A stretch of 64,000 nt of DNA from Nocardia brasiliensis NBRC 14402 (GTDB lineage: Bacteria; Actinomycetota; Actinomycetes; Mycobacteriales; Mycobacteriaceae). How positions within the stretch are numbered: position 1 is the stretch's first letter; the number at the start of each line of letters is the position of its first letter. The DNA lies in NCBI RefSeq assembly GCF_000308475.2, contig NZ_BAFT02000098.1, positions 62,001 through 126,000 of the forward strand, in the 5' to 3' direction. Both the position numbers and the translations under genes were made by a program. Under the pieces are notes generated by a model. The model had not been told where the DNA came from, ran no database searches, and was given only the letters and a program-made list of their open reading frames with translations. This document shows positions 1 to 8,432 of the stretch, in pieces.

Positions 1-1270
1 TGAGCCCCGTCTGATGGAAGGTGACGGTCAGCGTCGTGTAGCGGCCGAGCACCTCGTCGGGGAGATCGATCCAGCGTTCGATGCGCCCACTCGCGTCCAC
101 CGGCCAGCTGTCGATGTACCTGCTGCCCGCCGTCACGGTGATATTGCCGCTCAGGGTGCTGGGCAGCGGAGTGTAGTTGCCCAGCAGGCGAATTCGGATG
201 TCGCGGGACGCACGGCCGAGACGCGTCTGGTCGATGCCGATATCCACGCTCACCGAACCGATCGCGGTCGCACTGAGCTGGGTCTCGCCGAGCGCGAGCA
301 GCGTCGTCGAGTCCGGCGCGAGCTGCGGCGCCTGCGGCAGGGCGACAGCGGTCGCACCCGAGGTGATCGCGATCTTCGTCAAAGCACTGGTGAGCAAGCG
401 GATTTGGTCATCGAGGGCGGAACCGTTCCCGGTGATCCGCAGGACCGGCTGGGCGCTCGTGGTGACCCGCAGCCCCGCGTCGGGCGACTCCGCGATCTCG
501 ATCTGACGCTCCAGCAACCCCGGTGCGTGGTCGGGGACTGCCGCGCCGGCCTGCACCGGTCGCACGTCCACCGTCAGCGGTTGACCGTGGTAGCGCGCGA
601 TCAGCGCGGTCGTCAGCGTGAGGACCGCGGCGCTTTCCGTCTCCGACGGCGTGGCCGGGACGTACACCGTCAACTGCCGCAGGGCCGGCGGCAGGAATTC
701 GGCGACGGTCGCCGGTTGCGCCTCCGCGCCGAAGTATCCGACCGCCGCGTCCGAGAGCGTCATCGGACGTCCGAGCCAATCCGTCACGCAGGTGCCCGGT
801 TCCGAGACCAGCGACGAGGTGAGCGTCACCGAGATCGCGTTGTTCTCCTGTTCCGCACCTGCCAGTGAAAGCCGAACCGGGGCCCGCGGGTCCTGCGGCA
901 CCTCCACCCGGTCGAGCAGGCGCGTACCGGAGTGCACCTCTAGCGTGCCGCGCGCCACGTGCGGCGGTAGCTGGATCGTGCCTGTCAACGCGGTGGGTGC
1001 CATACCGGGCAGCAGCGGCAGCGCGATGCTGCGCTCGAACTGCTGCCCGGGGAAGGTCAGGGCGGTGCCCATGCCGAGGTCGGACAACGGCAAGCTCATG
1101 TCCCCGGCCGCCGGCGTCGGCGGCGCCTCGGCCGGGGCAGGTGGTGCCGGTGCTGGTTGAGCTACTGCGATTGGTGGCGCGACGGCTACCGCGGCCAGTG
1201 CCACGCCCACCCCGAGCAGGCACGTCCTGCGTGCGCGACGCCCAAGCTGTAAGCATGCCCCGAAAGTCAC
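1..1270 (-). CDS. secreted BcsB-like protein, 5' part only
   Basis: This gene runs off the left edge; 423 codons are visible. The chosen GTG (1268-1270) has an AGGAGG six bases upstream. Residues 1-38 look like a signal peptide with an arginine-rich start and a hydrophobic core ending near AVAQPA, followed by a Pro/Ala-rich linker. The rest reads as repeated beta-sandwich sequence (segments such as RSIALPLLPGM, CVTDWLGRPMTL, AEFLPPALRQLTVYVP and RIRLLGNYTPLP). That organisation recalls BcsB, the periplasmic subunit of cellulose/polysaccharide synthases, and BcsB-like proteins of actinomycetes beside family-2 glycosyltransferases. A glycosyltransferase partner would lie outside the window. Function is inferred from overall character only; another exported polysaccharide-associated protein is possible. 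Confidence 0.5.
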   Translation of the reverse strand, partial: MTFGACLQLGRRARRTCLLGVGVALAAVAVAPPIAVAQPAPAPPAPAEAPPTPAAGDMSLPLSDLGMGTALTFPGQQFERSIALPLLPGMAPTALTGTIQLPPHVARGTLEVHSGTRLLDRVEVPQDPRAPVRLSLAGAEQENNAISVTLTSSLVSEPGTCVTDWLGRPMTLSDAAVGYFGAEAQPATVAEFLPPALRQLTVYVPATPSETESAAVLTLTTALIARYHGQPLTVDVRPVQAGAAVPDHAPGLLERQIEIAESPDAGLRVTTSAQPVLRITGNGSALDDQIRLLTSALTKIAITSGATAVALPQAPQLAPDSTTLLALGETQLSATAIGSVSVDIGIDQTRLGRASRDIRIRLLGNYTPLPSTLSGNITVTAGSRYIDSWPVDASGRIERWIDLPDEVLGRYTTLTVTFHQTGL

Positions 1271-1439
1271 GCGCGGCCTCCTGCGAGTCGGTCCCGGTCG
1301 GCAGTCCGTTGCTGGCAGATTGCGCGGACATGCCGCACCACCCGAGCGGAGCCTATAGCCGAGCACCGGCAATACCGCCTCGACATGCCCGAGCCGCGGA
1401 CCGCGGACCGCCGCGACCTCGGCTAGCCGGGCACCGACC

Positions 1440-2585
1440 TCACCATTCGGCGAACGACCCGTCCTTGCGGTGCCAGATCGGGTTGCGCCAGCGATGACCC
1501 AGTTCCGCGGCGCGCGCCACGGCGGTCTCGTCGACCTGGATGCCGAGGCCAGGTGCCCGCAAAAGGTCGACGTACCCGTCGCGGTAGGCGAACACGGCAG
1601 GATCGACGAGGTAGTCGAGCAGGTCCGAACCCTCGTTGTAGTGGATGCCGAGACTCTGCTCCTGGATGAGCAGATTGGGCGTGGCGAAGCCGACCTGCAG
1701 GCTGGCGGCCAGGGCGATCGGGCCGAGCGGACAATGCGGGGCCAGCGCCACATCGCGGCTCTCGGCGAGCGCGGCGATGCGGCGGACCTCGGAGATGCCG
1801 CCCGCGTGCGAGAGATCGGGTTGCACCACGGCGACGCCCCGGTCGAGCACGGTCCGGAAATCCCAGCGGGAGAACAACCTTTCGCCGGTGGCGATGGGAA
1901 TGCTCGTCGCGGCGGTGATCTCGCCGATCCGCTCGCTGACCTCCGGCACCAGCGGCTCTTCCACGAAGAACGGGAGATACGGCTCCAGCAGCGGCAGCAC
2001 CCGCCGCGCCATCGCGACCGACAAACGGCCGTGGAAGTCCACCGCGATATCGAACTCGTCGCCGGTGGCCGCGCGCACCGCGGCCACCCGATCGACGATG
2101 GCGGTGGTGGCGCGCGGAGTGTCGATCGCGTCGAGTTCGGCCGAGCCGTTCATCTTGATCGCGGTGAAGCCCTGCTCTTTTCGTTCGACCGCGGCCGCCG
2201 CGACGTCGTCGGGCCGGTCGCCGCCGATCCAGCTGTACACCCGGATCCGATCGCGCACCGCCCCGCCGAGCAACTGCCACACCGGCACGCCGAGTGCCTT
2301 GCCCGTGATGTCCCACAGGGCCTGATCAATACCGGCGACCGCACTCGACAGGATCGGACCGCCCCGATAGAAGCCGCCCTTGGTGAGCACCTGCCAGTGC
2401 GCCTCGATCGCCATCGGATCCTTGCCGACGAGATAATCGGCGAGCTCGCCGACCGCCGCGGCGACGGTGTGCGCCCGCCCCTCGATCACCGGCTCACCCC
2501 ACCCGGTGATGCCCTCGTCGGTATCGATGCGCAGGAAACACCAGCGCGGTGCGACCAGATACGTGGTCAATGCGGTGATCTTCAC
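1440..2585 (-). CDS. dgoD: D-galactonate dehydratase
   Basis: 381 residues, the same length as E. coli DgoD and collinear with it throughout. It dehydrates D-galactonate to 2-keto-3-deoxy-galactonate in the cytoplasm. Enolase-superfamily landmarks are visible: the metal-binding Asp and neighbouring catalytic His in VDFHGR, Glu ligands in FFVEEPL and ATGERLF, the second catalytic His in LAPHCPLGP, and the conserved GIHYNEG and WRNPIW near the C-terminus. The GTG start (2583-2585) overlaps the TGA of the upstream dehydrogenase gene as GTGA and has AAGGAA upstream, so the two are probably translationally coupled. It is the most distal gene of the sugar-acid operon. Closely related aldonate dehydratases can prefer D-fuconate or L-arabinonate, so substrate identity is not absolute. 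Confidence 0.88.
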   Translation of the reverse strand: MKITALTTYLVAPRWCFLRIDTDEGITGWGEPVIEGRAHTVAAAVGELADYLVGKDPMAIEAHWQVLTKGGFYRGGPILSSAVAGIDQALWDITGKALGVPVWQLLGGAVRDRIRVYSWIGGDRPDDVAAAAVERKEQGFTAIKMNGSAELDAIDTPRATTAIVDRVAAVRAATGDEFDIAVDFHGRLSVAMARRVLPLLEPYLPFFVEEPLVPEVSERIGEITAATSIPIATGERLFSRWDFRTVLDRGVAVVQPDLSHAGGISEVRRIAALAESRDVALAPHCPLGPIALAASLQVGFATPNLLIQEQSLGIHYNEGSDLLDYLVDPAVFAYRDGYVDLLRAPGLGIQVDETAVARAAELGHRWRNPIWHRKDGSFAEW

Positions 2586-3337
2586 CGGGATTCCTTTCGT
2601 ACGCTCCAGCCGCCGTCGACCACCAGGTTCGCGCCGGTGATGAAGGAGGCGTCGTCGGAGGCGAGGAAGGCCACCGCGGCGGCGACCTCTTCGGGCGCAC
2701 CGAGCCGGTCCAGCACGGTGGCGCGGGCGGACAGCCTGCGGCCCTCCTCGTCGACGTCGTCCCACACCGGTGTGAGGACCGGTCCCGGCAGGATCGCGTT
2801 GAAACGCACTCGCGCACCGCCGTATTCGACGGCGAGCTGCCGGACCAACGCGGTCAGGCCGCCTTTCGCCGCGGCATAGACCGGGTACCCGGGCAACCCG
2901 AATTGCGCGTGCACACTGGAGATCGCGACCACGTTCCCGGCCTGCAGACGCAGATCGTCGATGAAGGTGTGCACGCCGAGGAACAGCGGCGTCAGATTGA
3001 TCGCGAGCCCGTCGTCCCACTGCCGCCGGGACAGTTCGTCCGCGGGAATGGTGGCCTGCCGGGAGGCGTTGCTGCACAGCACATCCAGCGGTCCGAACAC
3101 CTCGTTGACCCGATTGCGCAACCACACCCACGACTGCTCCTGCGACACGTCGCACCAGACGAACTCGGCGCGCTGACCCGCGGCACGGATCTTCGCGGCC
3201 ACCTCCTCGCCCGCCGGTTCGGCGATGTCCGCGATCACCACGGCGGCCCCCTCGGCGGCCAACCGCGATGCGGTGGCCGCGCCGATCCCCGAGGCGCCCC
3301 CGGTGACCACCGCGACGCGTTCTGCCAGACGACTCAC
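2582..3337 (-). CDS. SDR-family sugar dehydrogenase (putative galactose dehydrogenase)
   Basis: Short-chain dehydrogenase/reductase of about 251 residues with the Rossmann motif TGGASGIG, the NAG-equivalent SNAS, catalytic Ser in ISSVHAQ and the YAAAK catalytic Tyr/Lys pair. In this operon the expected job is oxidation of the free sugar to its lactone, ahead of the SMP-30 lactonase and DgoD. The GTG at 3337 is preferred because AAGGAAGG lies just upstream. An ATG at 3352 overlaps the kinase stop codon as ATGA and is the alternative start. The 3' end overlaps dgoD by 4 bp. The sugar cannot be read from sequence; oxidation of a hydroxyl in an intermediate is also possible. Confidence 0.75.
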   Translation of the reverse strand: MSRLAERVAVVTGGASGIGAATASRLAAEGAAVVIADIAEPAGEEVAAKIRAAGQRAEFVWCDVSQEQSWVWLRNRVNEVFGPLDVLCSNASRQATIPADELSRRQWDDGLAINLTPLFLGVHTFIDDLRLQAGNVVAISSVHAQFGLPGYPVYAAAKGGLTALVRQLAVEYGGARVRFNAILPGPVLTPVWDDVDEEGRRLSARATVLDRLGAPEEVAAAVAFLASDDASFITGANLVVDGGWSVRKESR

Positions 3338-3348
3338 AGGCCTTCCTT

Positions 3349-4293
3349 TCATCGTTGAATGTCGGTGCCGCTCAGCAGGTCCAGCTCCCGGCGCGACGGC
3401 AGGCCCGCCCAGTCGCCGGGCACGGACACCGCGAACGCGCCGCAGGTGGCGGCCAGTCGCAGGTTGTGCCGCACCGACGTGCCGTCCAGCACACCCGCGA
3501 GGTAGCCGGCCACGAACGCATCACCCGCGCCCACCGGATCGACCATGGTCACCGGGATCGCCTGCTGCCGGATCACCCGGCCGCGGTGCAGCGCCAGCGC
3601 GCCGTCGCCGCCGAGTTTGAGGACAACCTGCGACGGACCCAGTGCCGCAAGCGATTCGGCCATCGCTGACGCGCTCGCGGTGGGCACCAGCAGCGCGGCC
3701 TCGTCGAGCCCGGCGAAGACGATGTCGCAGTGCGACACCAGCTTTGCCAGTTCCGCGGCGGCGTCCGCTCTGGACCACAGCGCACTGCGATAGTTGATGT
3801 CGAGCGAAACCGGCACGCCCGCTTCGACGGCCGCGTCCAGCGCGGCATGCACCGCGTCGCACGCACAGGCGCTCAGCGCCGGGGTTATCCCGGTCAGATG
3901 CAGGACGCCCGCGGTGGCGATCTGCTCGGTGTCCAGTTGCGCGACCGACAGCCTCGACCCGGCCAGTCCGCGCCGATAGTAGGTGGCCCGGATGTGGTCG
4001 GCGGTGCGGCGTTCCCGCACCATCAGACCGCTCGGCAGCTCAGGGTCGATCCGGCACCGGGACACGTCGACGCGTTCGGCCCGCAATCGGTCCAGCACCA
4101 TCGTGCCCACGGCGTCGTCGCCGACGCTGCCCACCCAAACACTGTGATGCCCAAGCCTGCTCACGCCGATCGCGACGGTCGCCTCCGCGCCCGCGAAGTC
4201 CATCCGCAGCGCCGCGCCGGGCGCGAGCGGCCCCGGCTCGACCGCGGCCACCACCCCCACCGCCTCGCCGAGAGTTACCAGAGTGCCCCGCAT
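3349..4293 (-). CDS. PfkB-family 2-keto-3-deoxy-sugar-acid kinase
   Basis: Ribokinase/PfkB fold of about 314 residues. The C-terminal signature DPVGAGDAFVAGY carries the catalytic Asp and anion hole, and the N-terminus LVTLGEAV is typical. In context it should phosphorylate 2-keto-3-deoxy-galactonate with ATP (a DgoK role, though E. coli DgoK belongs to a different kinase family) to give KDPGal for the adjacent aldolase. Two starts are possible. The ATG at 4293 has GGGAG nine bases upstream and places the core at the normal distance. The ATG at 4323 shares bases with the aldolase stop (TGATG) and would add ten residues. The stop overlaps the next gene's possible ATG. Confidence 0.8.
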   Translation of the reverse strand: MRGTLVTLGEAVGVVAAVEPGPLAPGAALRMDFAGAEATVAIGVSRLGHHSVWVGSVGDDAVGTMVLDRLRAERVDVSRCRIDPELPSGLMVRERRTADHIRATYYRRGLAGSRLSVAQLDTEQIATAGVLHLTGITPALSACACDAVHAALDAAVEAGVPVSLDINYRSALWSRADAAAELAKLVSHCDIVFAGLDEAALLVPTASASAMAESLAALGPSQVVLKLGGDGALALHRGRVIRQQAIPVTMVDPVGAGDAFVAGYLAGVLDGTSVRHNLRLAATCGAFAVSVPGDWAGLPSRRELDLLSGTDIQR

Positions 4294-4322
4294 GACATTC
4301 CGCTCCCGAACCGCCGCGCACA

Positions 4323-4934
4323 TCACGACAACCCCGCGCGTAGCACGGCTACGCGCTCCCGCAGTGCGTCCAGATCGCCACCCACGCAGGCATCGCCGAT
4401 CAGCGGTGATCCGATGCCCAGCGCCGTGGCCCCGGCGTCCAGATACGCCTGCGCCTCGTCGAGTCCCACGCCACCGGTGGGGACCAACGGAATCTCCGGC
4501 AGCGGCGCCCGGACCGCCCGGAGGTATTCGGGGCCGCCCGTCGAGGCCGGAAAGAGCTTGACCATGGTGCTGCCCGCGGTCCACGCGCGCTGGATCTCGG
4601 TGGGGGTGAACGCGCCCGAGATCACCGGGACGCCCAGGTCGAGTCCCGCCGCGATCACCTCCTCGCTCATGATCGGGGTGATCAGGTACGCGGCGCCGGC
4701 GTCGACCGCCCGGGCCGCGTCCGCGGCGGTGCGGACCGTACCCGCGCCGATGCGATACGCGAAGCCCGCGCACGCGCGGATCGCGTCCAAGGCCCCGACA
4801 CTGGTGAGCGTGAATTCCACTGCGGTGATGCCTGATTCGTGCAGCACGGCGGTGACCTCGGCGAAGCGCTGCGCCGTTGGTGCACGCAGGATCGCGATGA
4901 CCGGTGTCGCCGACTCCAGGGGATCCTCAGCCAT
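4323..4934 (-). CDS. KDPG/KDPGal-type aldolase
   Basis: 203-residue class I aldolase of the Eda/DgoA family. It cleaves 2-keto-3-deoxy-6-phospho-galactonate (or -gluconate) to pyruvate and glyceraldehyde 3-phosphate. The Schiff-base lysine is K126 in MVKLFPAS, the catalytic glutamate is E40 in VEFTLTS, and the phosphate-binding loop is near PTGGVG. It overlaps the 3' end of the lactonase gene by 8 bp and its stop abuts the kinase gene, so it sits mid-operon. The neighbouring galactonate dehydratase favours KDPGal over KDPG, although the family often accepts both. Confidence 0.85.
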   Translation of the reverse strand: MAEDPLESATPVIAILRAPTAQRFAEVTAVLHESGITAVEFTLTSVGALDAIRACAGFAYRIGAGTVRTAADAARAVDAGAAYLITPIMSEEVIAAGLDLGVPVISGAFTPTEIQRAWTAGSTMVKLFPASTGGPEYLRAVRAPLPEIPLVPTGGVGLDEAQAYLDAGATALGIGSPLIGDACVGGDLDALRERVAVLRAGLS

Positions 4935-5826
4935 GGTTACGCACCAGTGCGGTGTCGGCGTACCGGACGCCGGGCAGGCCGATCGCGCCCGGCACGCAGG
5001 CGAACAGCCGTCCGGAGTCGGGCTCGAGCACCGCGGGCCCCTCCGCGGCGGTGGTGATCACCAGCACGTCCAGATCGGGACCGGCGAAAACACAGCTGGA
5101 GACCTGCGAGGGGCCGACGTCGACGACCGCGCGCGGCGTGCCGTCCGGATCGAAGGCACGGACCTGTCCCGCGCCCCAGACCGCCACCCAGACCCAGCCC
5201 GCGGCATCGACGGTCAGCCCGTCCGGGTCGCCGTCCTCGAATCGGGCGAAGGTCCTTCTGCCGGTGAAGGTTCCGGTGTCCAGGTCGTAGTCGAAGGCAT
5301 CGACCCGCTGCGTGGGGCTGTCGGCGTAGTAGAAGGTCGCGCCGTCGGGACTCCAGCCGAGGCCGTTGGAGATCGTGATGCCCTCGCGCAGGATGCTCAT
5401 CGCGCCGTCGGGATCGAGCCGGTACAGCGCGGCGCTGCGCGCGACACCGTCCTCCGACATCGTGCCCGCGAGCAGCCGCCCGCGCGGATCCACCTTCGCG
5501 TCGTTGAACCGCCGCCGGTTCCCGTCGTCCGGCAACGGAATTCGCGCGACCCGGCCGACCTCGCCGTGGTCGATCCGGTAGATGGTGTCCCTCGCGGTCG
5601 CGAGCAGTCCACCGGACAGGCACGGCACCACCGCGCTCACCGGCGGCGCCAAACTCACGGTCGACCGGTGCGCGAGATCGAGCGTCGCCCGGTCGAGGCT
5701 CGCGCGATGGATGTGCCCGCCTCGGATGTCCACCCAGAGCAATTCCTGAGTCCGGCTGTCCCACACCGGGCTTTCGCACAGGTGTCCGGGGGCCGGGGTG
5801 CACGGTTGCGCGCGCAAACTGATCAT
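4927..5826 (-). CDS. SMP-30/gluconolactonase family lactonase
   Basis: 299-residue six-bladed propeller protein of the SMP-30/gluconolactonase/LRE-like family. The early Glu in CESPVWD, the Asn in FNDAKVDPRGR, the metal-site Asn in ISNGLGWSPDG and the late Asp in GDPDGLTVDAAG are the calcium/zinc-site positions of the family. It should open the aldonolactone made by the dehydrogenase, giving the aldonate for DgoD. The ATG at 5826 has AGGAG six bases upstream. The gene lies 36 bp after the permease gene and overlaps the aldolase gene by 8 bp. Confidence 0.83.
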   Translation of the reverse strand: MISLRAQPCTPAPGHLCESPVWDSRTQELLWVDIRGGHIHRASLDRATLDLAHRSTVSLAPPVSAVVPCLSGGLLATARDTIYRIDHGEVGRVARIPLPDDGNRRRFNDAKVDPRGRLLAGTMSEDGVARSAALYRLDPDGAMSILREGITISNGLGWSPDGATFYYADSPTQRVDAFDYDLDTGTFTGRRTFARFEDGDPDGLTVDAAGWVWVAVWGAGQVRAFDPDGTPRAVVDVGPSQVSSCVFAGPDLDVLVITTAAEGPAVLEPDSGRLFACVPGAIGLPGVRYADTALVRNHG

Positions 5827-5862
5827 GATCCACTCCTGAGAAGTCGACTCGGCGACGGGGCG

Positions 5863-6921
5863 TCAGGTCGGCAATCCGACGGCGCGCTCACCGCTGCGCC
5901 GCTGCTGTATCACCACGGCGGCGACGAGCAGGGAACCCTGCGCGACGTTCTGCCAGAAGGTGTTGACGCCCACCACGTTCAGGCCGTTGTCCAGCGCGCC
6001 GAGCAGGACGACGGCGAGCAGCGTGCCGCCGACCGTGCCCTTTCCGCCCTTGAGCGCGCAGCCGCCCAGCGCCGCCGCGGTGATCGCCTTGAGTTCGAGA
6101 CCTTCGCTGCCCGAGACCGGCTGGCCCGATCCGGTGCGCGCGGTCAGGATGATGCCCGCGATCGCGGCCACCACCCCGGCGAGTACGAACACCGCGATCA
6201 GGTACTTGTTGATATTGATGCCGGAAAGTCTTGCGGCGGTGTCGTTGCCGCCGATCGCGTAGATGTTGCGGCCGATATCGGTGTACTTCAGCAGCACGTG
6301 CACCGCCACCGCGACGATCGCGAGGATGATCACCGGCACCGGCAACCCGATGATCTTGCCGCGGGCCAGGAAGATGAAGACGTCGTTGTCGAGCACGAAG
6401 CCCTGCGCCTTGCCGCCCGAGATCAATTGGGCCAGACCCTTGTACGCGGCCAAGGTGGCCAGGGTCGCGATCACCGGATTCACCCGGCCGTACACGATGA
6501 TCAATCCGTTGACCAGCCCGAGCACCAGCCCGATGCCGATCGCGGCCAGGATGCCGAGGAAGGCGTTGCCCGAGGTCGCGGTGAACGCCATCGCGCTGAG
6601 CACCGAGGCGACGCCGGCCTGCGAGCCCACCGAGATGTCCAGGGCGCCGCAGATGATCACCACCGTCTGCACCACCGCGAGCAGGCCGAAAACCGTTACC
6701 GCGTCACCGATTCCGGCGAGATTCGCGGGATCGAGATAGCCGTCGTTGAGTGAGCCGAAGATCGCGACGATGACCGCGAGCGCCCCGATCAGGCTGAGGT
6801 TTCCCGGACCGATCGCGTGCAGTATGCGCCTTGGAGTGAGCGCGGCGGCATAGCGATTACGCTCGGGCACTTGGGCGTTGGCCGGTGCCACCGGCACCGC
6901 TGTGAGTTGTTGCTCCGTCAT
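5863..6921 (-). CDS. sugar ABC transporter permease, RbsC/AraH type
   Basis: 352-residue membrane protein with a cytoplasmic N-terminal tail of about 40 residues and 8-10 hydrophobic segments. It has hallmarks of the ribose/arabinose/galactose permease family, such as ALDISVGS and TAAALGGCALKGGKGTVGGT. It probably homodimerises to form the pore of the importer completed by the downstream-numbered ATPase and binding-protein genes. Its ATG overlaps the ATPase stop as ATGA (6918-6921), implying coupled translation. No other permease gene is present, which fits this single-permease family. Confidence 0.9.
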   Translation of the reverse strand: MTEQQLTAVPVAPANAQVPERNRYAAALTPRRILHAIGPGNLSLIGALAVIVAIFGSLNDGYLDPANLAGIGDAVTVFGLLAVVQTVVIICGALDISVGSQAGVASVLSAMAFTATSGNAFLGILAAIGIGLVLGLVNGLIIVYGRVNPVIATLATLAAYKGLAQLISGGKAQGFVLDNDVFIFLARGKIIGLPVPVIILAIVAVAVHVLLKYTDIGRNIYAIGGNDTAARLSGININKYLIAVFVLAGVVAAIAGIILTARTGSGQPVSGSEGLELKAITAAALGGCALKGGKGTVGGTLLAVVLLGALDNGLNVVGVNTFWQNVAQGSLLVAAVVIQQRRSGERAVGLPT

Positions 6922-8432
6922 TGGTTTCCTAGAGATGTCAGGTCCGCGGCCATGGCCAGCGCCAGCACCGCCTCTTCACTGGCCGCGCCGCGGTCCAGTT
7001 CACCGGTGACGCGCCCCTGCTGCATGACGACGATCCGGTCGGCGAGGCCGAGCACTTCGGGTAGTTCCGAGGAGATCACCAGCACGGCGACGCCCGCCTC
7101 GGCCAATTCCTCGATGATGCGGTAGATCTCGGCCTTGGCGCCGACATCGACGCCGCGGGTCGGCTCGTCCAGGATCAGCACCTTGGGTTTACGCGCGAGC
7201 CACCGGGCCAGCACCACCTTCTGCTGGTTGCCGCCCGAGAGTTTGCGCACCTCCTGCTCGATCGAGGGCGTGCGCACCCGCAACGATGCCACGTACTGCT
7301 GCGCGAGCCGGCGCTCGGCACCCGCCTTGACGAACCGCAGCCGGCGCAACCGGTCCAGCATCGCGAGCGAAATGTTGTCGCGCACACCACGATGCAGCAG
7401 CAGCGCCTGCGCCTTGCGCTCCTCCGGCGCGTAGCCGACCCCGGCCCGCACCGCGTCGCGCGGCTGGCGCAACCGCACCGGCTTGCCGTCGATCCGCACC
7501 GTGCCGGAGCGGATCGGCAGGTCCCCGGCCAGCGCACCGGCCAGCTCGGAGCGGCCCGCGCCGACCAACCCGGCCAGCGCCACTACTTCCCCGGCCCGCA
7601 CCTGCAGGCTCACGTCGGACACGTCGTCGGTGGTGACCGCCTCCACGTCGAGCACGACCCGGCCCGGCGTGGCCGGACCGCGCGCGAACAGCGTGGACAG
7701 ATCCCGGCCGACCATCATGCGGACGATCTCCTGATCGGTGGTCTCCGCGGTCGCGCGCACCCCGACCAGCGCACCGTCGCGCAGTACCGCGACCCGGTCG
7801 GCGAGGCGGAAGATCTCCCGCATCCGATGGGACACGTAGATCACCGCGAGCCCGCGCTCGCGCAGCCGCCCGATCAGCGCGAACAGTGACTCGGTCTCGT
7901 GATCCGACAGCGAGGAGGTGGGCTCGTCGAAGGCGATCACCTTGGCGTCGGTGGTCAGCGCGCGCATGATCTCGACCAATTGCCGCTGTGCCGCAGTCAG
8001 TTTCGAGCCTACCGTGCTCGGATCCAGATCCCGGTCGAAGCCCAGCCTGGCCAGATCGGTACGCATCCGCTCGTGCAGGGCCGCCCGATCGAGCAGCCGG
8101 CCCGCCCGGCGCGGCAGCGCGCCGAGGTAGACGTTCTCGGCGACCGAGACATGCGGCACGATCTCGGGCTCCTGGCCGATCACCCGGATCCCGGCCGCCC
8201 GCGCGGCGGCCGGGGTGGCCTGATCGAGCAGCACGCCGTCGAGCTCGAGCCGGCCGCCGTCCGGGCGGTGATCGCCACCGAGAATCCGGATCAGGGTCGA
8301 TTTGCCCGCACCGTTCTCCCCCATCAGCGCGGTCACCGCGCCGGCCGGGAAGTCCAGGCTCACCTCGCGCAGGGCGGGCACCCCGGCGAAGCTTTTGCTG
8401 AGGCCGGTGGCGCGCAGGCCGCTCAGCTGCAT
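6918..8432 (-). CDS. sugar ABC transporter ATPase with two nucleotide-binding domains, RbsA/AraG type
   Basis: 504 residues carrying two ABC domains. The first has a canonical Walker A (GENGAGKS) and Walker B (VIAFDEPTSSLS) with a weak signature (LTAAQRQ). The second has the usual degenerate Walker A of this family (GLVGAGRS), a good signature (LSGGNQQK) and Walker B (VLILDEPTRGVDVG). One catalytically asymmetric subunit energises import of a monosaccharide. It overlaps the binding-protein gene by 10 bp and the permease gene by 4 bp. Confidence 0.92.
   Translation of the reverse strand: MQLSGLRATGLSKSFAGVPALREVSLDFPAGAVTALMGENGAGKSTLIRILGGDHRPDGGRLELDGVLLDQATPAAARAAGIRVIGQEPEIVPHVSVAENVYLGALPRRAGRLLDRAALHERMRTDLARLGFDRDLDPSTVGSKLTAAQRQLVEIMRALTTDAKVIAFDEPTSSLSDHETESLFALIGRLRERGLAVIYVSHRMREIFRLADRVAVLRDGALVGVRATAETTDQEIVRMMVGRDLSTLFARGPATPGRVVLDVEAVTTDDVSDVSLQVRAGEVVALAGLVGAGRSELAGALAGDLPIRSGTVRIDGKPVRLRQPRDAVRAGVGYAPEERKAQALLLHRGVRDNISLAMLDRLRRLRFVKAGAERRLAQQYVASLRVRTPSIEQEVRKLSGGNQQKVVLARWLARKPKVLILDEPTRGVDVGAKAEIYRIIEELAEAGVAVLVISSELPEVLGLADRIVVMQQGRVTGELDRGAASEEAVLALAMAADLTSLGNQ

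Noticed and set aside
408..1331. A 307-codon minus-strand frame at the left end
   Set aside because: It is out of frame with the real gene beginning at 1270, which has the ribosome site, signal peptide and sensible protein composition.
3730..6753. A 1007-codon plus-strand open frame across the sugar-acid operon
   Set aside because: It is antisense to five recognisable genes and has Arg/His-rich, non-protein-like composition.
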